Below, piece by piece: positions 9,635-19,835 of a stretch of 64,000 bases of DNA. Position numbers and translations under genes: made by a program. The DNA comes from CAVRUZ01 sp963724495. GTDB lineage: Bacteria > Actinomycetota > Actinomycetes > Propionibacteriales > DAIQRJ01. How positions within the stretch are numbered: the stretch's first letter is position 1; each line of letters opens with the position of its first letter. The notes under the pieces were generated by a model. That model did not search any database, was not told the DNA's origin, and saw only the letters and a list, made by a program, of their open reading frames with translations. The stretch spans positions 124,001 through 188,000 of the forward strand of contig CAVRUZ010000008.1 of assembly GCA_963724495.1 (NCBI GenBank). The letters run 5' to 3'.

Positions 9635-11179
9635 ATGACCGACACCACACCGTCGCCCAAGCTGATTCCCGCTCCCGACCGGCTCGAAGCGACCGGCCTG
9701 CCGGTCACGCTCACGACGTCGTCCACCCTGCGGGCCGGCGACGACCTGGCCGGTCCCGCTGCCCGGCTTCGTGCGGCGATTGGCCTGCCGCTCCCCGAGT
9801 CGAATCGCGATCCAGCCGTGTCGTTGGAGTTCGACGACGCCCTGCCGCCCGAGGGCTACCGGCTCGTCGTGGACGGGTCGGAGCAGCCGAACGTGCAGAT
9901 CTCCGGCGGCGGTCCGGCCGGCGTCTTCTACGGCGTGCAGACACTGCGTCAGCTGATGGAGCCCGGCCGGCTCGGGATGACCGACGTGTCCGTCGACCTG
10001 CCGGGTGTCCAGATCGAGGATGCGCCTGCGTTCGGATGGCGCGGCCTGATGGTCGACGTTGGCCGCCACTTCATGCCGATCGACGAGCTGCACACCGTGC
10101 TCGACTGGATGGCCCTGCACAAGCTGAACACCCTCCACCTGCACCTCACCGAGGACCAGGGCTGGCGGTTCGAGGTGAAGTCCTGGCCGAGGCTTACCGA
10201 GATCGGTTCGAAGCGGGCGGAGAGCGTCGTCGGCCATGCCTCGCGCAGCACCACGTACGACGGCATCCCGCACGGCGGCTTCTACACCCAGGACGAACTG
10301 CGGGCGCTGGTCGAGTTCGCCGCAGACCGGTTCATCCGCATCGTCCCCGAGGTCGACCTGCCCGGCCACACGCAGGCCGCCCGGGCGGCGTACCCAGAGC
10401 TGGGTTACGACGAGGCCGAGCACCAGGTGATGACCACCTGGGGTGTGTCCGACCACATCATGCGGGTGGACGAGCAGGGCGTCGCCTTCGCCAAGGACGT
10501 GATCGGCGAACTGATCGACGTGTTCCCGTCGCCCTTCATCCACATCGGCGGCGACGAGGTGCCCAAGCGGGAATGGGAGGCGAGCGACATCGCCCGGCGG
10601 CAACTGGCCGAGCTGGGCCTCTCCGACATGGACGCGCTACAGAGCTGGTTCACCGGGCAGCTCGCCGAGTTTATCGAGTCCCGCGGCCGGCGGCTCGTGG
10701 GCTGGGACGAGATCCTGGAGGGCGGCGACCTGCCTCCGGACGTGGTGGTGATGAGCTGGCGTGGCATGGAACCTGGCCTGGAAGCCGCGCGACTCGGCCT
10801 GGACGTGGTGATGGCCAGCACGAGTCACACCTACTTCGACTACCAGCAAGTCGATTCCGCGACCGAACCGCTGTCGATCGGGGGCCTTCTGACCCTCGAG
10901 ACGGTGTGGGACTTCGAGCCGACGCCGCCGGAGCTCACGGTCGAGGAGGCACGGCACATCATCGGCGTCCAGGCGCAGCTCTGGCGCGAATACATGCCCG
11001 ACCTGCGCACGGTGGAACGGATGGCCTTCCCGCGACTCGCGGCGCTGGCCGAGATCGCCTGGCAGCACGGTGATCGGCCCGACTTCGCCGAGTTCCGCGA
11101 CCGGCTCGCCCATCACCTCACCAGGCTGGATGCGCTGGGAGTGAAGTACCGCTCGCTGGAACCGCCGGCTCAGCCGTAG
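9635..11179 (+). CDS. Beta-N-acetylhexosaminidase, GH20
   Basis: A 514-residue enzyme with an N-terminal GH20b domain (about 1-120) and a GH20 catalytic barrel. Visible signatures are WRGLMVDVGRHFMP, LHLHLTEDQGWRFEV and IHIGGDEVPKREW, the last holding the catalytic Asp-Glu pair. It removes terminal GlcNAc/GalNAc from chitin-derived or glycan oligosaccharides by substrate-assisted catalysis. There is no signal peptide, so it probably works on imported sugars. A GGAAGGG site lies seven bases before the ATG. Confidence 0.92.
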   Translation: MTDTTPSPKLIPAPDRLEATGLPVTLTTSSTLRAGDDLAGPAARLRAAIGLPLPESNRDPAVSLEFDDALPPEGYRLVVDGSEQPNVQISGGGPAGVFYGVQTLRQLMEPGRLGMTDVSVDLPGVQIEDAPAFGWRGLMVDVGRHFMPIDELHTVLDWMALHKLNTLHLHLTEDQGWRFEVKSWPRLTEIGSKRAESVVGHASRSTTYDGIPHGGFYTQDELRALVEFAADRFIRIVPEVDLPGHTQAARAAYPELGYDEAEHQVMTTWGVSDHIMRVDEQGVAFAKDVIGELIDVFPSPFIHIGGDEVPKREWEASDIARRQLAELGLSDMDALQSWFTGQLAEFIESRGRRLVGWDEILEGGDLPPDVVVMSWRGMEPGLEAARLGLDVVMASTSHTYFDYQQVDSATEPLSIGGLLTLETVWDFEPTPPELTVEEARHIIGVQAQLWREYMPDLRTVERMAFPRLAALAEIAWQHGDRPDFAEFRDRLAHHLTRLDALGVKYRSLEPPAQP

Positions 11180-11202
11180 CTAGATCCTCCTTCGCCTGCG
11201 GC

Positions 11203-11457
11203 TCAGCGGCGCCGGCGCAACCCCGCGGCATTCAGGGCAGCCACGATGTCGCGCGGTCGGACGAGAAGCGCTCCGGCGGCGAGCACCTGTTCCTGCTCCT
11301 CCTCGGCGACGTCGTAGTGGTCGATGTCGAAGCGATGCGACGGCAGGTCCAGCCGGGCGGCGAACGCGTGCAGCTCGGCCAGGGAGGTGTCGGAGACCAG
11401 GTGACACCAGCGCCGGCCGCGGTGCGGCACCAGCGGTGCGTCGATGAGCAGGGTCAT
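11203..11457 (-). CDS. DUF4031 domain protein
   Basis: This 84-residue protein reads MTLLIDAPLVPHRGRRWCHL and SLAELHAFAARLDLP, then FDIDHYDV, which is the DUF4031 pattern. The family is small, actinobacterial and uncharacterised. It lies 31 bases downstream of the cutC-like gene on the same strand and probably shares its transcript. Confidence 0.8.
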   Translation of the reverse strand: MTLLIDAPLVPHRGRRWCHLVSDTSLAELHAFAARLDLPSHRFDIDHYDVAEEEQEQVLAAGALLVRPRDIVAALNAAGLRRRR

Positions 11458-11488
11458 CCAGACGTCCGTGCCCTGCAGCAGGCTGGCG

Positions 11489-12235
11489 TCACGCGGACGG
11501 GCGGCGGAACCGGACGAACTCCGCGTCGAGCATGCGCCGCCACGACCGAACGAATCTCGAGTCCACGTAGGCCTTCCACGAACCCTGCGGGCGGGCACCG
11601 CTCCCGATGTGGAACTTGCTCACACCGGCACGCATGAGCCACGGGGCGTGCTCGGTCAGCAGACCGCCGCCGGCCATCGCCAGCCCGGCCTTCCACGCGT
11701 CGGCCTCCGCGACCCGGATCAGGTCGTCCACGCCGTGGCCGAGCCCCCGCGCCGAACCGGCGGTGAGAACGGCGTCCAGTCCCGGCAGGTCGCGGATCGC
11801 CGACCAGGCACGCCTGGACTCGAGCGCGTTGTCGATCGCCCGGTGAAACGTCCACGGGCGGTCCAGAATCGCGTCGCTCTGCGCCAGATACGCCGTTGCG
11901 TCCACGTCGATCGACGCGTCCGGAGTGAGGAAGCCGAACACGAAGCCGTCGGCACCGGCACCGGCGTACTGGTCGGCCAGGCGGGCCAGGCGCTGGAGTT
12001 CGCTTGTCGAGGAGAGGAATCCCTCTTCCGCACGCAGCATCACCCTGATGGGCAGGTCGGTGGCGCGACGGATGTCGGCAACGGTCGCGACGTCGGGCGA
12101 CAACCCGTCGGCCGACATGTCGGCGACGATCTCCAGCCGGTCGGCACCGCCCTCCTCTGCGTTGGCGGCGTCGTCCGGCCCGAGAGCGATCACCTCGAGC
12201 AGTGGCTTTTCCACCACCCGCGCTCCGGATTCCAT
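11489..12235 (-). CDS. cutC: CutC family protein (copper homeostasis annotation)
   Basis: The 248-residue TIM-barrel protein has the CutC signatures EGGADRLEI near residue 28, IRVMLR near residue 63, TFHRAID near residue 128 and a C-terminal KFHIGSGAR. CutC was linked to copper tolerance in E. coli, but its enzymatic role is not established and no copper genes are nearby. DUF4031 follows on the same strand. Confidence 0.88.
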   Translation of the reverse strand: MESGARVVEKPLLEVIALGPDDAANAEEGGADRLEIVADMSADGLSPDVATVADIRRATDLPIRVMLRAEEGFLSSTSELQRLARLADQYAGAGADGFVFGFLTPDASIDVDATAYLAQSDAILDRPWTFHRAIDNALESRRAWSAIRDLPGLDAVLTAGSARGLGHGVDDLIRVAEADAWKAGLAMAGGGLLTEHAPWLMRAGVSKFHIGSGARPQGSWKAYVDSRFVRSWRRMLDAEFVRFRRPSA

Positions 12236-12347
12236 GGGTCAAGAGTGCCGCAGCGACCCCGCCGATGCACGGATGTGCGACAGCTCGTGTCCCGCGTCGA
12301 TGCAGGTCAGGCCACGGGTTCCGCTACGAGCGGGATCAGCAAGCTGG

Positions 12348-13499
12348 TCAGGCCCATCCTGGCGCTGCCACCGATTCGGCATCGCCCAATGTGCGAAGGA
12401 CATTCTCGCCGGCAAGCTTGCGCAGCTCCCCCGACGACCAACCCCGCTTGGCCAGTTCCTCGAACAGCGCCGGGTACCCCGACACGTCGGCAAGTCCGAC
12501 CGGATAGCCGTCGGATCCGTCGAAGTCGCCACCGAGACCCACGTGGTCGACACCCGCGACCGCCCGGACGTGCTCGACATGTGCAACCACATCCGCGAGC
12601 GCGGCCTTCGGCTTGGGGTGCTGGACCGCCCAGCCCGAACAGAAGGCGACGAAGGCCCGGTAGTCACTGGTGGAGATCCCGACCTCGGCCGCGGCCACGA
12701 TCGCCTCGTCGCGCCACGACGCCACCTGCGGGCTGACGAACTCCGGCACGAACGTCACCATGCACACGCCGCCGTTGACCGTGAGCCGCGAGAGCACAAC
12801 GTCGGGGACGTTCCTGGTCACGTCGGTGAGGGCACGCGCCGAGGAGTGGCTGAAGACCACGGGCGCCCGGGTGGTGTCGAGTGCGGCCACCATCGTGGTG
12901 TCCGCGACGTGCGAGAGGTCGACCAGCATGCCGAGCCGGTTCATCTCGTGCACCACCTCGCGACCGAACTCGCTCAGTCCGCCGCAGCGGGGCACGTCGG
13001 TTGCCGAATCCGCCCACGAGGTTGACGAATTGTGCGTGAGTGTCAGGTACCTGACACCCAGCGCGTAGAGCTGGCGGAGAACTCCTAGCGACGCGGCGAT
13101 CTGATGGCCGCCCTCGGCACCCAGCAGGCAGGCGAGGCGCCCCGACCGCAACGCGCCGCGCACGCCGTCGACCGAGGTGGCCAGCGCGAGCCGCTCCGGA
13201 TAGCGGCTGACGAGGTGGTGGACGAAGTCGACCTGCTCCAGCGTCTGCACCACCGCCTCGGCTTCCGGTTGGGAAGCCGACACGAACACCGACCAGAACT
13301 GTGCCCCGAGCCCGCCCGCATGCAGCCGCGGCAGATCCGTGCACAGCGAGGGCTGCTCCACGTCGAGCGGCAGCGCGTCGAGGTCGTAGCCCGCTGCCTG
13401 GCGGTGCGCGAAGGGCAGGTCGTTGTGTCCGTCGACCAGGGGAACGGCCCGCAGCCAGTCCGCCCATGCCGGAGGCGTCGTGGGCAGGTCCGGACTCAC
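12348..13499 (-). CDS. Membrane-dipeptidase family protein (renal dipeptidase, M19)
   Basis: The 383-residue zinc peptidase carries the M19 metal-site motifs: DGHND at about residue 24, the bridging Glu in LLGAEGGHQI, the His in VDLSHVAD, FSHSSARAL and the Asp in GLGGDFDG. The family hydrolyses dipeptides, often with a D-residue at the C-terminal position. The start overlaps the stop of the NUDIX gene by four bases, indicating coupled expression. Confidence 0.92.
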   Translation of the reverse strand: MSPDLPTTPPAWADWLRAVPLVDGHNDLPFAHRQAAGYDLDALPLDVEQPSLCTDLPRLHAGGLGAQFWSVFVSASQPEAEAVVQTLEQVDFVHHLVSRYPERLALATSVDGVRGALRSGRLACLLGAEGGHQIAASLGVLRQLYALGVRYLTLTHNSSTSWADSATDVPRCGGLSEFGREVVHEMNRLGMLVDLSHVADTTMVAALDTTRAPVVFSHSSARALTDVTRNVPDVVLSRLTVNGGVCMVTFVPEFVSPQVASWRDEAIVAAAEVGISTSDYRAFVAFCSGWAVQHPKPKAALADVVAHVEHVRAVAGVDHVGLGGDFDGSDGYPVGLADVSGYPALFEELAKRGWSSGELRKLAGENVLRTLGDAESVAAPGWA

Positions 13500-13996
13500 G
13501 CGCCCACCTCCCCTGTGATGGCTGACTCCTCGAAGCCGACCGCGAAGAAGGCCGGCACGGCGCCGGCCCGCAGAGCCTCCAGCACGACGAGCTCGTGCGG
13601 CACCACCGGGTCCGGCAGGTCCGACAGCGGGAACCAGCGCAGGCCGGCCGACTTGCGTGGCTCGCGGATGTGCGCCTCACCGGTCCAACGGCGCAGCGTG
13701 AAGAAGAAATCGCTGCGCTCGTTGATGTCGTTGCCGTCGCCCGCTGTGCGGTGCATCCCGCAGAGCGGGATCAGATCGGCCGCCTCGACGTCGATCCCGA
13801 GTTCCTCCGCCGCCTCGCGGACGGCTGCCTGCACAACCGACTCTCCCCGCTCGACGTGCCCGGCTGCCGCGCAGGCCCAGTGGTCGTCCATGTATCCGGT
13901 GCCGCTCCGCAGCTGGAGAAGCACCTCGGCCGAGCCGTCAGGACCGTCCCGCAGCACGACGGCATAGGCCGCGGGCACGACGCGGAACCGCTCCAT
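13496..13996 (-). CDS. NUDIX hydrolase
   Basis: The 166-residue protein holds a full NUDIX box from GHVERGES to EELGID (about residues 47-69), which binds Mg2+ and cleaves nucleoside diphosphate-linked compounds. The substrate cannot be told. It is the first gene of a coupled pair with the M19 dipeptidase. The ATG at 13996 follows a GGAGGGA ribosome site at a short distance. Confidence 0.88.
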   Translation of the reverse strand: MERFRVVPAAYAVVLRDGPDGSAEVLLQLRSGTGYMDDHWACAAAGHVERGESVVQAAVREAAEELGIDVEAADLIPLCGMHRTAGDGNDINERSDFFFTLRRWTGEAHIREPRKSAGLRWFPLSDLPDPVVPHELVVLEALRAGAVPAFFAVGFEESAITGEVGA

Positions 13997-14018
13997 GGCT
14001 GTCCCTCCTGCCGGCAGA

Positions 14019-14076
14019 CGCCGGTTAGCCGCGCTGGTACCCGGAAACGCCGAGGCACCTAAGTCTGCAACCGGCG
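14019..14076 (-). repeat. Palindromic repeat element, copy 1
   Basis: Outer arms CGCCGGTT (14019-14026) and AACCGGCG (14069-14076) enclose a core that reads, on the minus strand, ACTTAGGTGCC-TCGGCGTTTCCGGGTACC (14036-14064). The same layout and core recur at 14776-14835 and 33359-33416. This copy lies in the divergent gap between the NUDIX gene and the membrane-anchored protein. Confidence 0.7.
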
Positions 14077-14183
14077 CTTGAGTTCCTCCCGGTCTGTCCG
14101 CGCGGGTGGGTGGTGCGTTCTGCCCTAGATGAGCACACTTGGGCAGCAGCACGATGTCGCCGCGAGCAGCGACGGAGGTCGAC

Positions 14184-14786
14184 GTGGCCGAGAAGGCGGA
14201 CAAGCCCGGTAGCTGGTGGCTCACCCTGCCAGGTCTGCTGACGGGTGGAGCCGCCGTGGTCACCGCGCTGACAGGTCTTCTGCTGGCCCTGTACCAGGTG
14301 GGCTGGCTGGACGATGACGGGGTCTCGGCATCGAAGGGAACGCAACCGGCGGCGGTGAGTGCCCCGTCACCCACGCAGGCGGCCAGTCCCACGCCCTCCG
14401 GGGTCGACGGCGCACCAGCTGCCGAGCGCTACGCCGTGGCCATCCCGTTGAACACCGGCTTCAGGTCGGGGACCGTCGCCTATTCGGTCACCGCCGCGAC
14501 CGCCGAACCCGACGTCGACGACCAACTGCGGCTCACCCTCACCATCCGCGCCGTGAACACTGCCCGCTACGACCTGGGTCTGTGGGATCGAAACTTCGGA
14601 GTGGTCGTCGGCGCCGACTCGTACGCGGCGACCTCGGGCCTGAACAAGATCGTGCACGGAGACTCGACGGGCTCAGGTCAGGTCGAGTTCGTTCTCCCCG
14701 CCGACACGACCGCCGCCAACCTGGTGTTCCGCTTTCTCGAAGGTGACCGGACCGTCCCGTTCACGATCACCAAGAGCGCCGGTTAG
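14184..14786 (+). CDS. Membrane-anchored protein with a C-terminal beta-sandwich-like domain, unknown function
   Basis: I do not recognise a characterised family. The protein has a short charged cytoplasmic start, one hydrophobic helix (LLTGGAAVVTALTGLLLALYQ), a Ser/Pro/Thr-rich linker and an extracytoplasmic domain of alternating strands resembling DUF4352-like folds (LRLTLTIRAVNT, GQVEFVLPADTTAANLVFRF). I chose the GTG at 14184 because a GGAGG lies five bases upstream; an ATG at 14154 is the alternative. The final codons and stop are supplied by the palindromic repeat that follows. Confidence 0.65.
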   Translation: MAEKADKPGSWWLTLPGLLTGGAAVVTALTGLLLALYQVGWLDDDGVSASKGTQPAAVSAPSPTQAASPTPSGVDGAPAAERYAVAIPLNTGFRSGTVAYSVTAATAEPDVDDQLRLTLTIRAVNTARYDLGLWDRNFGVVVGADSYAATSGLNKIVHGDSTGSGQVEFVLPADTTAANLVFRFLEGDRTVPFTITKSAG

Positions 14787-14835
14787 TCACGTCGGTACCC
14801 AGACGTTTCCGGGTACCGACGTGACCAACCGGCGC
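14776..14835. repeat. Palindromic repeat element, copy 2 (possible bidirectional terminator)
   Basis: The arm GCGCCGGTT (14776-14784) pairs with AACCGGCGC (14827-14835). After one mismatch, GTCACGTCGGTACCC pairs with its perfect complement at 14811-14825, leaving the loop AGACGTTTCC. This 60-bp, 24-bp-stem element overlaps the stop of the upstream gene and sits between convergent genes. It belongs to the same family as 14019-14076 and 33359-33416. Confidence 0.78.
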
Positions 14836-14875
14836 CTGGGGTCAGCTTCCGGCGTCAGCCGCCGCGCCGCGGCAT

Positions 14876-14910
14876 GCGAAAGGGCCCCGGGTTCCCCCGG
14901 GGCCCTTCGC
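14876..14910 (-). terminator. GroEL terminator hairpin
   Basis: GCGAAAGGGCCCCGGG folds back on CCCGGGGCCCTTCGC with one bulged A and a short loop, 35 bases after the groEL stop on the minus strand. The very GC-rich stem fits an actinobacterial intrinsic terminator, although no T tract follows. Confidence 0.75.
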
Positions 14911-14944
14911 GTTGCCTAGCTGGTACGGCGATGGAGCTTCTGGC

Positions 14945-16576
<1,632 letters not shown>

Positions 16577-16678
16577 GTAGCGGGATCCTCCCGGAAGGGT
16601 GGACGTGTGCGGTGTCGTCAGATGCCCGCGACGGACGGCTCCCGGCTGCTCGGATGCCTCACCTGTCGACCTGCAGCG

Positions 16679-16705
16679 TTGTCACTCTCGACCATCGAGT
16701 GCTAG
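16679..16705 (-). promoter_or_regulatory. CIRCE operator, distal copy (HrcA site)
   Basis: The site reads TTGTCACTC - 9 bases - GAGTGCTAG, close to the CIRCE consensus TTAGCACTC-N9-GAGTGCTAA with two changes in the left arm and one in the right. It lies about 100 bases upstream of groEL. HrcA binding here would repress groEL until heat shock. Confidence 0.85.
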
Positions 16706-16712
16706 CGCCTTT

Positions 16713-16739
16713 TTAGCACTCGCCCCCATCGAGTGCAAA
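16713..16739 (-). promoter_or_regulatory. CIRCE operator, second copy (HrcA site)
   Basis: The site reads TTAGCACTC - 9 bases - GAGTGCAAA, with a perfect left arm. It is separated from the neighbouring CIRCE by only 7 bases, so two HrcA dimers could bind side by side. It lies between groEL and the divergent GMC oxidoreductase gene. Confidence 0.9.
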
Positions 16740-16826
16740 CGTCGGCACCCCTATCCAGCTGACCCGTGGCGGCCACCGCGGCGGGGCGCCGTGGCGGCGC
16801 GAACGTCGGCAGCGGATGCTCTGGGC

Positions 16827-18842
16827 ATGACCGAACCGCCTCCCAGGACCGCACTGTTGGGCCTCGTGGAGGCGATCTCGCCCGGGACCGATCCGGCCGA
16901 TGTCGAGGCTGTCGAGCTGGCCTGGGCGGCCGACCAGCCGCAACGGCTCGCCGAGGTGATCGCGCTGGCCGACGCGGCCGTCACGTCGTCGGTCGGTGCG
17001 CTGCTCGCCGACCCGGCCACCGCGACCACGGCCGAGGCGGCCATCGCCCTGGCCCAGCAGGCGCGCTACGGAAACCCGCGCCGGCTGACAGCCGACGCCG
17101 TGGAGTCCTGGCGCGAGGTGGGCTTCACCACCGAGCCGTTCGGCGGGCAGCCCTGGCCGCAGGTCGATCTGCCCGACCCGCCCAGCACGTCGTTTCCCGA
17201 CCTTGCCGACGGCTACGACGTGGTCGTGATCGGCTCGGGTTGCGGCGCCATCGCTGCCCGCCTGGCCGCCGAGGCCGGTGCCCGGGTCCTGCTGGTCGAG
17301 CGTGGGACCTTCCTCGGCAAGGACCATCCGTGGCACGACGCCCTGCGCAACCAGCGGCTCAACACCGGTCTGGAGACACCCGCCGGTCCGCCCTTCCACG
17401 GCAACCCGCGCGTGAACGCGGAGGGGCGCACGGTCTGGCCGGACGACTACAGCTGGGGCAACAACGCGTTCACGCTCGGCGGCGGCACCCGGGTGTTCGG
17501 CGCCCAGGCCTGGCGGTTCTGCCCCGAGGACTTCCAGATGGCGAGCCAGTACGGCGTACCCGACGGCAGCGCCCTTGCCGACTGGCCGATCGGCTACGGC
17601 GACGTGGCGCCCTTCTACGAGCGCGCCGAGATGGAACTGGGCGTCAGCGGCGATGCGACCGGCAACCCCTACGCGGGTCCGCGCTCGCGTCCCTACCCGA
17701 TGCCACCGATGCCGCCCACCCGCTCGGGTGAGCTGCTGTCGGCTGCGGCAGACCGGCTGGGCTGGTCGCACAACTCGGTGCCGCTGCTGATCAACAGTGA
17801 GACGTACAACGGCCGGCCCGCCTGCCACCAGTGCGGGGCGTGCGTCGGCTTCGCCTGCCCTGCCGAGGCGAAGAACGGCACGCAGAACACCGCGCTCCCG
17901 CTCGCCCTGGCCACCGGCCGGGTCGATCTGGTGCTGGGTGCGGCGGCCACCCGGCTCGTCTGCGGTGCCCACGGGTCGATCACCGACGTCGAGATCACCG
18001 ACCTGTCCGGCCGCGGTGCCCGGACCGTGCGCTCCGGCCGCGTCGTTCTCGCCGCCGGAGCCATCGAGTCCGCACGGCTGCTGCTGCTCTCGGCACACGA
18101 GGGTGAGCCGGCCGGCATCGGCAACGCCACCGACCAGGTCGGGCGCCACCTGCAGTCGCACATGTATCCCGGCGCGCTGGGTCTGGTCGACGAGGTGGTG
18201 CAGGAGTGCCAGGGACCAGGGCCGACCGTGTCGATCAACGGGTTCAGGCACGGCAACCACGGGATCGTCGGCGGCGGGATGCTGGCGAACGACTTCGTCC
18301 CGCTTCCGCTGGCCGCGCTGAGCCGGCTCACCAGCGCCGGGATCGTGCCCACGTGGGGAAGCGGAGTGCACGACGGACTCTCGCAGCACTACCGGCGGCA
18401 CCTGATGGCCTTCGGCCCGATCCAGGAAGTCACCACCGCCGATGCGCGCGTCCGCCTCTCTCCCACCGTGGTGGATGCACTGGGGCTGCCGGTCGTGGCG
18501 CTGTCCGGCTCGGTGCATCCAGAGGACGTCCGAACGTCGGACTTCATGGGCGATCGTGCGGCCGAGTGGCTGACCGAGGCCGGTGCAACCAACGTGGTGG
18601 CGATGCGGTCGCGGCCGTCCGGCCCGTCGGCTGGTCAGCATCAGGCGGGAACCTGCCGGATGGGTGACGACCCGGCCACGTCGGTGGTCGATCCGCACGC
18701 GCGGGTGTGGGGACATCCGAACCTCTACGTCGCGGACACCTCGGTGCACGTCACCAACGGCGGCGTGAATCCGGTGCTCACCGCGATGGCGCTCGCCTAC
18801 CGCACGGCCACGCTGATGCTGGCGGAGCAGGGATCGGGGTAG
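16827..18842 (+). CDS. GMC-family FAD oxidoreductase
   Basis: A 671-residue flavoenzyme with the FAD fold DVVVIGSGCGAIAARLAAEAG near residue 130, a GMC-type GGGTRVFGAQAWRF segment near 215 and the C-terminal GTCRMGDDP and HVTNGGVNPVLTAMALA segments with the active-site His/Asn region. The first 120 residues form an extra alpha-helical region, as in long GMC alcohol/sugar dehydrogenases. A cysteine-rich stretch (CHQCGACVGFAC, about residue 332) could hold a metal or disulphides and is seen in some cholesterol-oxidase-like members. The ATG at 16827 keeps the CIRCE sites outside the gene. Confidence 0.85.
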   Translation: MTEPPPRTALLGLVEAISPGTDPADVEAVELAWAADQPQRLAEVIALADAAVTSSVGALLADPATATTAEAAIALAQQARYGNPRRLTADAVESWREVGFTTEPFGGQPWPQVDLPDPPSTSFPDLADGYDVVVIGSGCGAIAARLAAEAGARVLLVERGTFLGKDHPWHDALRNQRLNTGLETPAGPPFHGNPRVNAEGRTVWPDDYSWGNNAFTLGGGTRVFGAQAWRFCPEDFQMASQYGVPDGSALADWPIGYGDVAPFYERAEMELGVSGDATGNPYAGPRSRPYPMPPMPPTRSGELLSAAADRLGWSHNSVPLLINSETYNGRPACHQCGACVGFACPAEAKNGTQNTALPLALATGRVDLVLGAAATRLVCGAHGSITDVEITDLSGRGARTVRSGRVVLAAGAIESARLLLLSAHEGEPAGIGNATDQVGRHLQSHMYPGALGLVDEVVQECQGPGPTVSINGFRHGNHGIVGGGMLANDFVPLPLAALSRLTSAGIVPTWGSGVHDGLSQHYRRHLMAFGPIQEVTTADARVRLSPTVVDALGLPVVALSGSVHPEDVRTSDFMGDRAAEWLTEAGATNVVAMRSRPSGPSAGQHQAGTCRMGDDPATSVVDPHARVWGHPNLYVADTSVHVTNGGVNPVLTAMALAYRTATLMLAEQGSG

Positions 18843-18851
18843 GAAGGCGGG

Positions 18852-19331
18852 GTGAGTGTTCGGGTGCGACGACAGCTGGCGGGCGTCATCCTGGTCGACC
18901 CGCGGGGCTGGCTGCTGGTCCAGGAACGCGACGAGCATGCCCCGATGAATCCGCTGGTGTGGGGACTGGTCGGTGGCGGGGTGGAGCCCGGCGAGACCAT
19001 GGAGCAGGCGGCCTACCGCGAACTCGAGGAGGAGACCGGGATCGCCTTGGCGGGCGGCCTCACCGAGTGGTTCCGCGAGTTCCTGCCGAGCCCGTCGCAG
19101 TCAGGGGTGAACGAGTGGTCGGTGTGGATCGGGGGCACCCGGCTGACCGACGCCGACATCGTGCTGGGCGAGGGCAGGCAGATCGTGTTCCGCCCACCGA
19201 TCGACATCCAGAGGCCGGTCGCCGAGGGCGGACTGGAGTTCGCCGAGACGGCTTCGAGACTGCTGCGCACGTTCCTCGAAAGCGATGCATACGTTGGGAT
19301 TGTCAGGTCGCTGGCCGCCGAGGATGGTTGA
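18852..19331 (+). CDS. NUDIX hydrolase
   Basis: A 159-residue protein with the NUDIX box GGGVEPGETMEQAAYRELEEETGI near residues 37-60 (all catalytic Glu residues present). It follows the GMC gene by nine bases and precedes the HExxH gene by six, so the three form an operon. The GTG at 18852 has an AGGAAGG ribosome site. The substrate is unknown. Confidence 0.88.
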   Translation: MSVRVRRQLAGVILVDPRGWLLVQERDEHAPMNPLVWGLVGGGVEPGETMEQAAYRELEEETGIALAGGLTEWFREFLPSPSQSGVNEWSVWIGGTRLTDADIVLGEGRQIVFRPPIDIQRPVAEGGLEFAETASRLLRTFLESDAYVGIVRSLAAEDG

Positions 19332-19337
19332 CCCACC

Positions 19338-19835
19338 ATGCGCTTCCGATACCGGGTTCGGCTTGTCGGCAACGTCGTCAACCTGACGACGATCATCGGG
19401 CTGGTGATGGCCAAGGTCGGCAAGGCGCAACTGCATCGGCGACCGCACGGGATCTGGCTGGCCACCGGCTACCGCTTCAAGTTCCCGGTTGCCTCGGCCT
19501 TCTGCGTGGGCAACTTCCTGATCAGCCACCACGACCTCGACTACCTGGTCGCCCGGCCCAGGCTGCTGCTGCACGAGGAGCGGCACAGCTGGCAGTACCT
19601 GCTGTTTCTCGGGCCGCTGTACTGGCCGTTCTACGGCATCGGGATGCTGTGGTCGCTGCTCCGGACCGGCGACAGGGGCTCGGCCAACCCGTTCGAGATC
19701 GCGGCCGGACTCGCCGACGGCGGCTATCCCGAGTTGCCGCGGCGGACCTGGGGGGAGATGGGCAGCGCGCTGATGAGGGCACCTCGCGCGTTGATGGCGA
19801 GCCTCAGCGACCTAACGCGTCGGCGAGCTCGCTGA
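19338..19835 (+). CDS. Conserved protein with an HExxH motif, unknown function
   Basis: The 165-residue protein is not one I can name. It has a basic start, an HEERHSWQYLLFLGPLYWPFYGIGM segment (about residues 75-99) combining a zincin-like HExxH with a hydrophobic stretch, and a basic tail. Metallopeptidase activity is only suggested by the motif. Its last 32 bases overlap the 3' end of the convergent otsB gene. Confidence 0.6.
   Translation: MRFRYRVRLVGNVVNLTTIIGLVMAKVGKAQLHRRPHGIWLATGYRFKFPVASAFCVGNFLISHHDLDYLVARPRLLLHEERHSWQYLLFLGPLYWPFYGIGMLWSLLRTGDRGSANPFEIAAGLADGGYPELPRRTWGEMGSALMRAPRALMASLSDLTRRRAR

Noticed and set aside
16713..18938. A 741-codon minus-strand frame opposite the GMC oxidoreductase
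   Set aside because: The GMC protein has intact FAD and C-terminal motifs; the opposite frame shows only repetitive basic composition.
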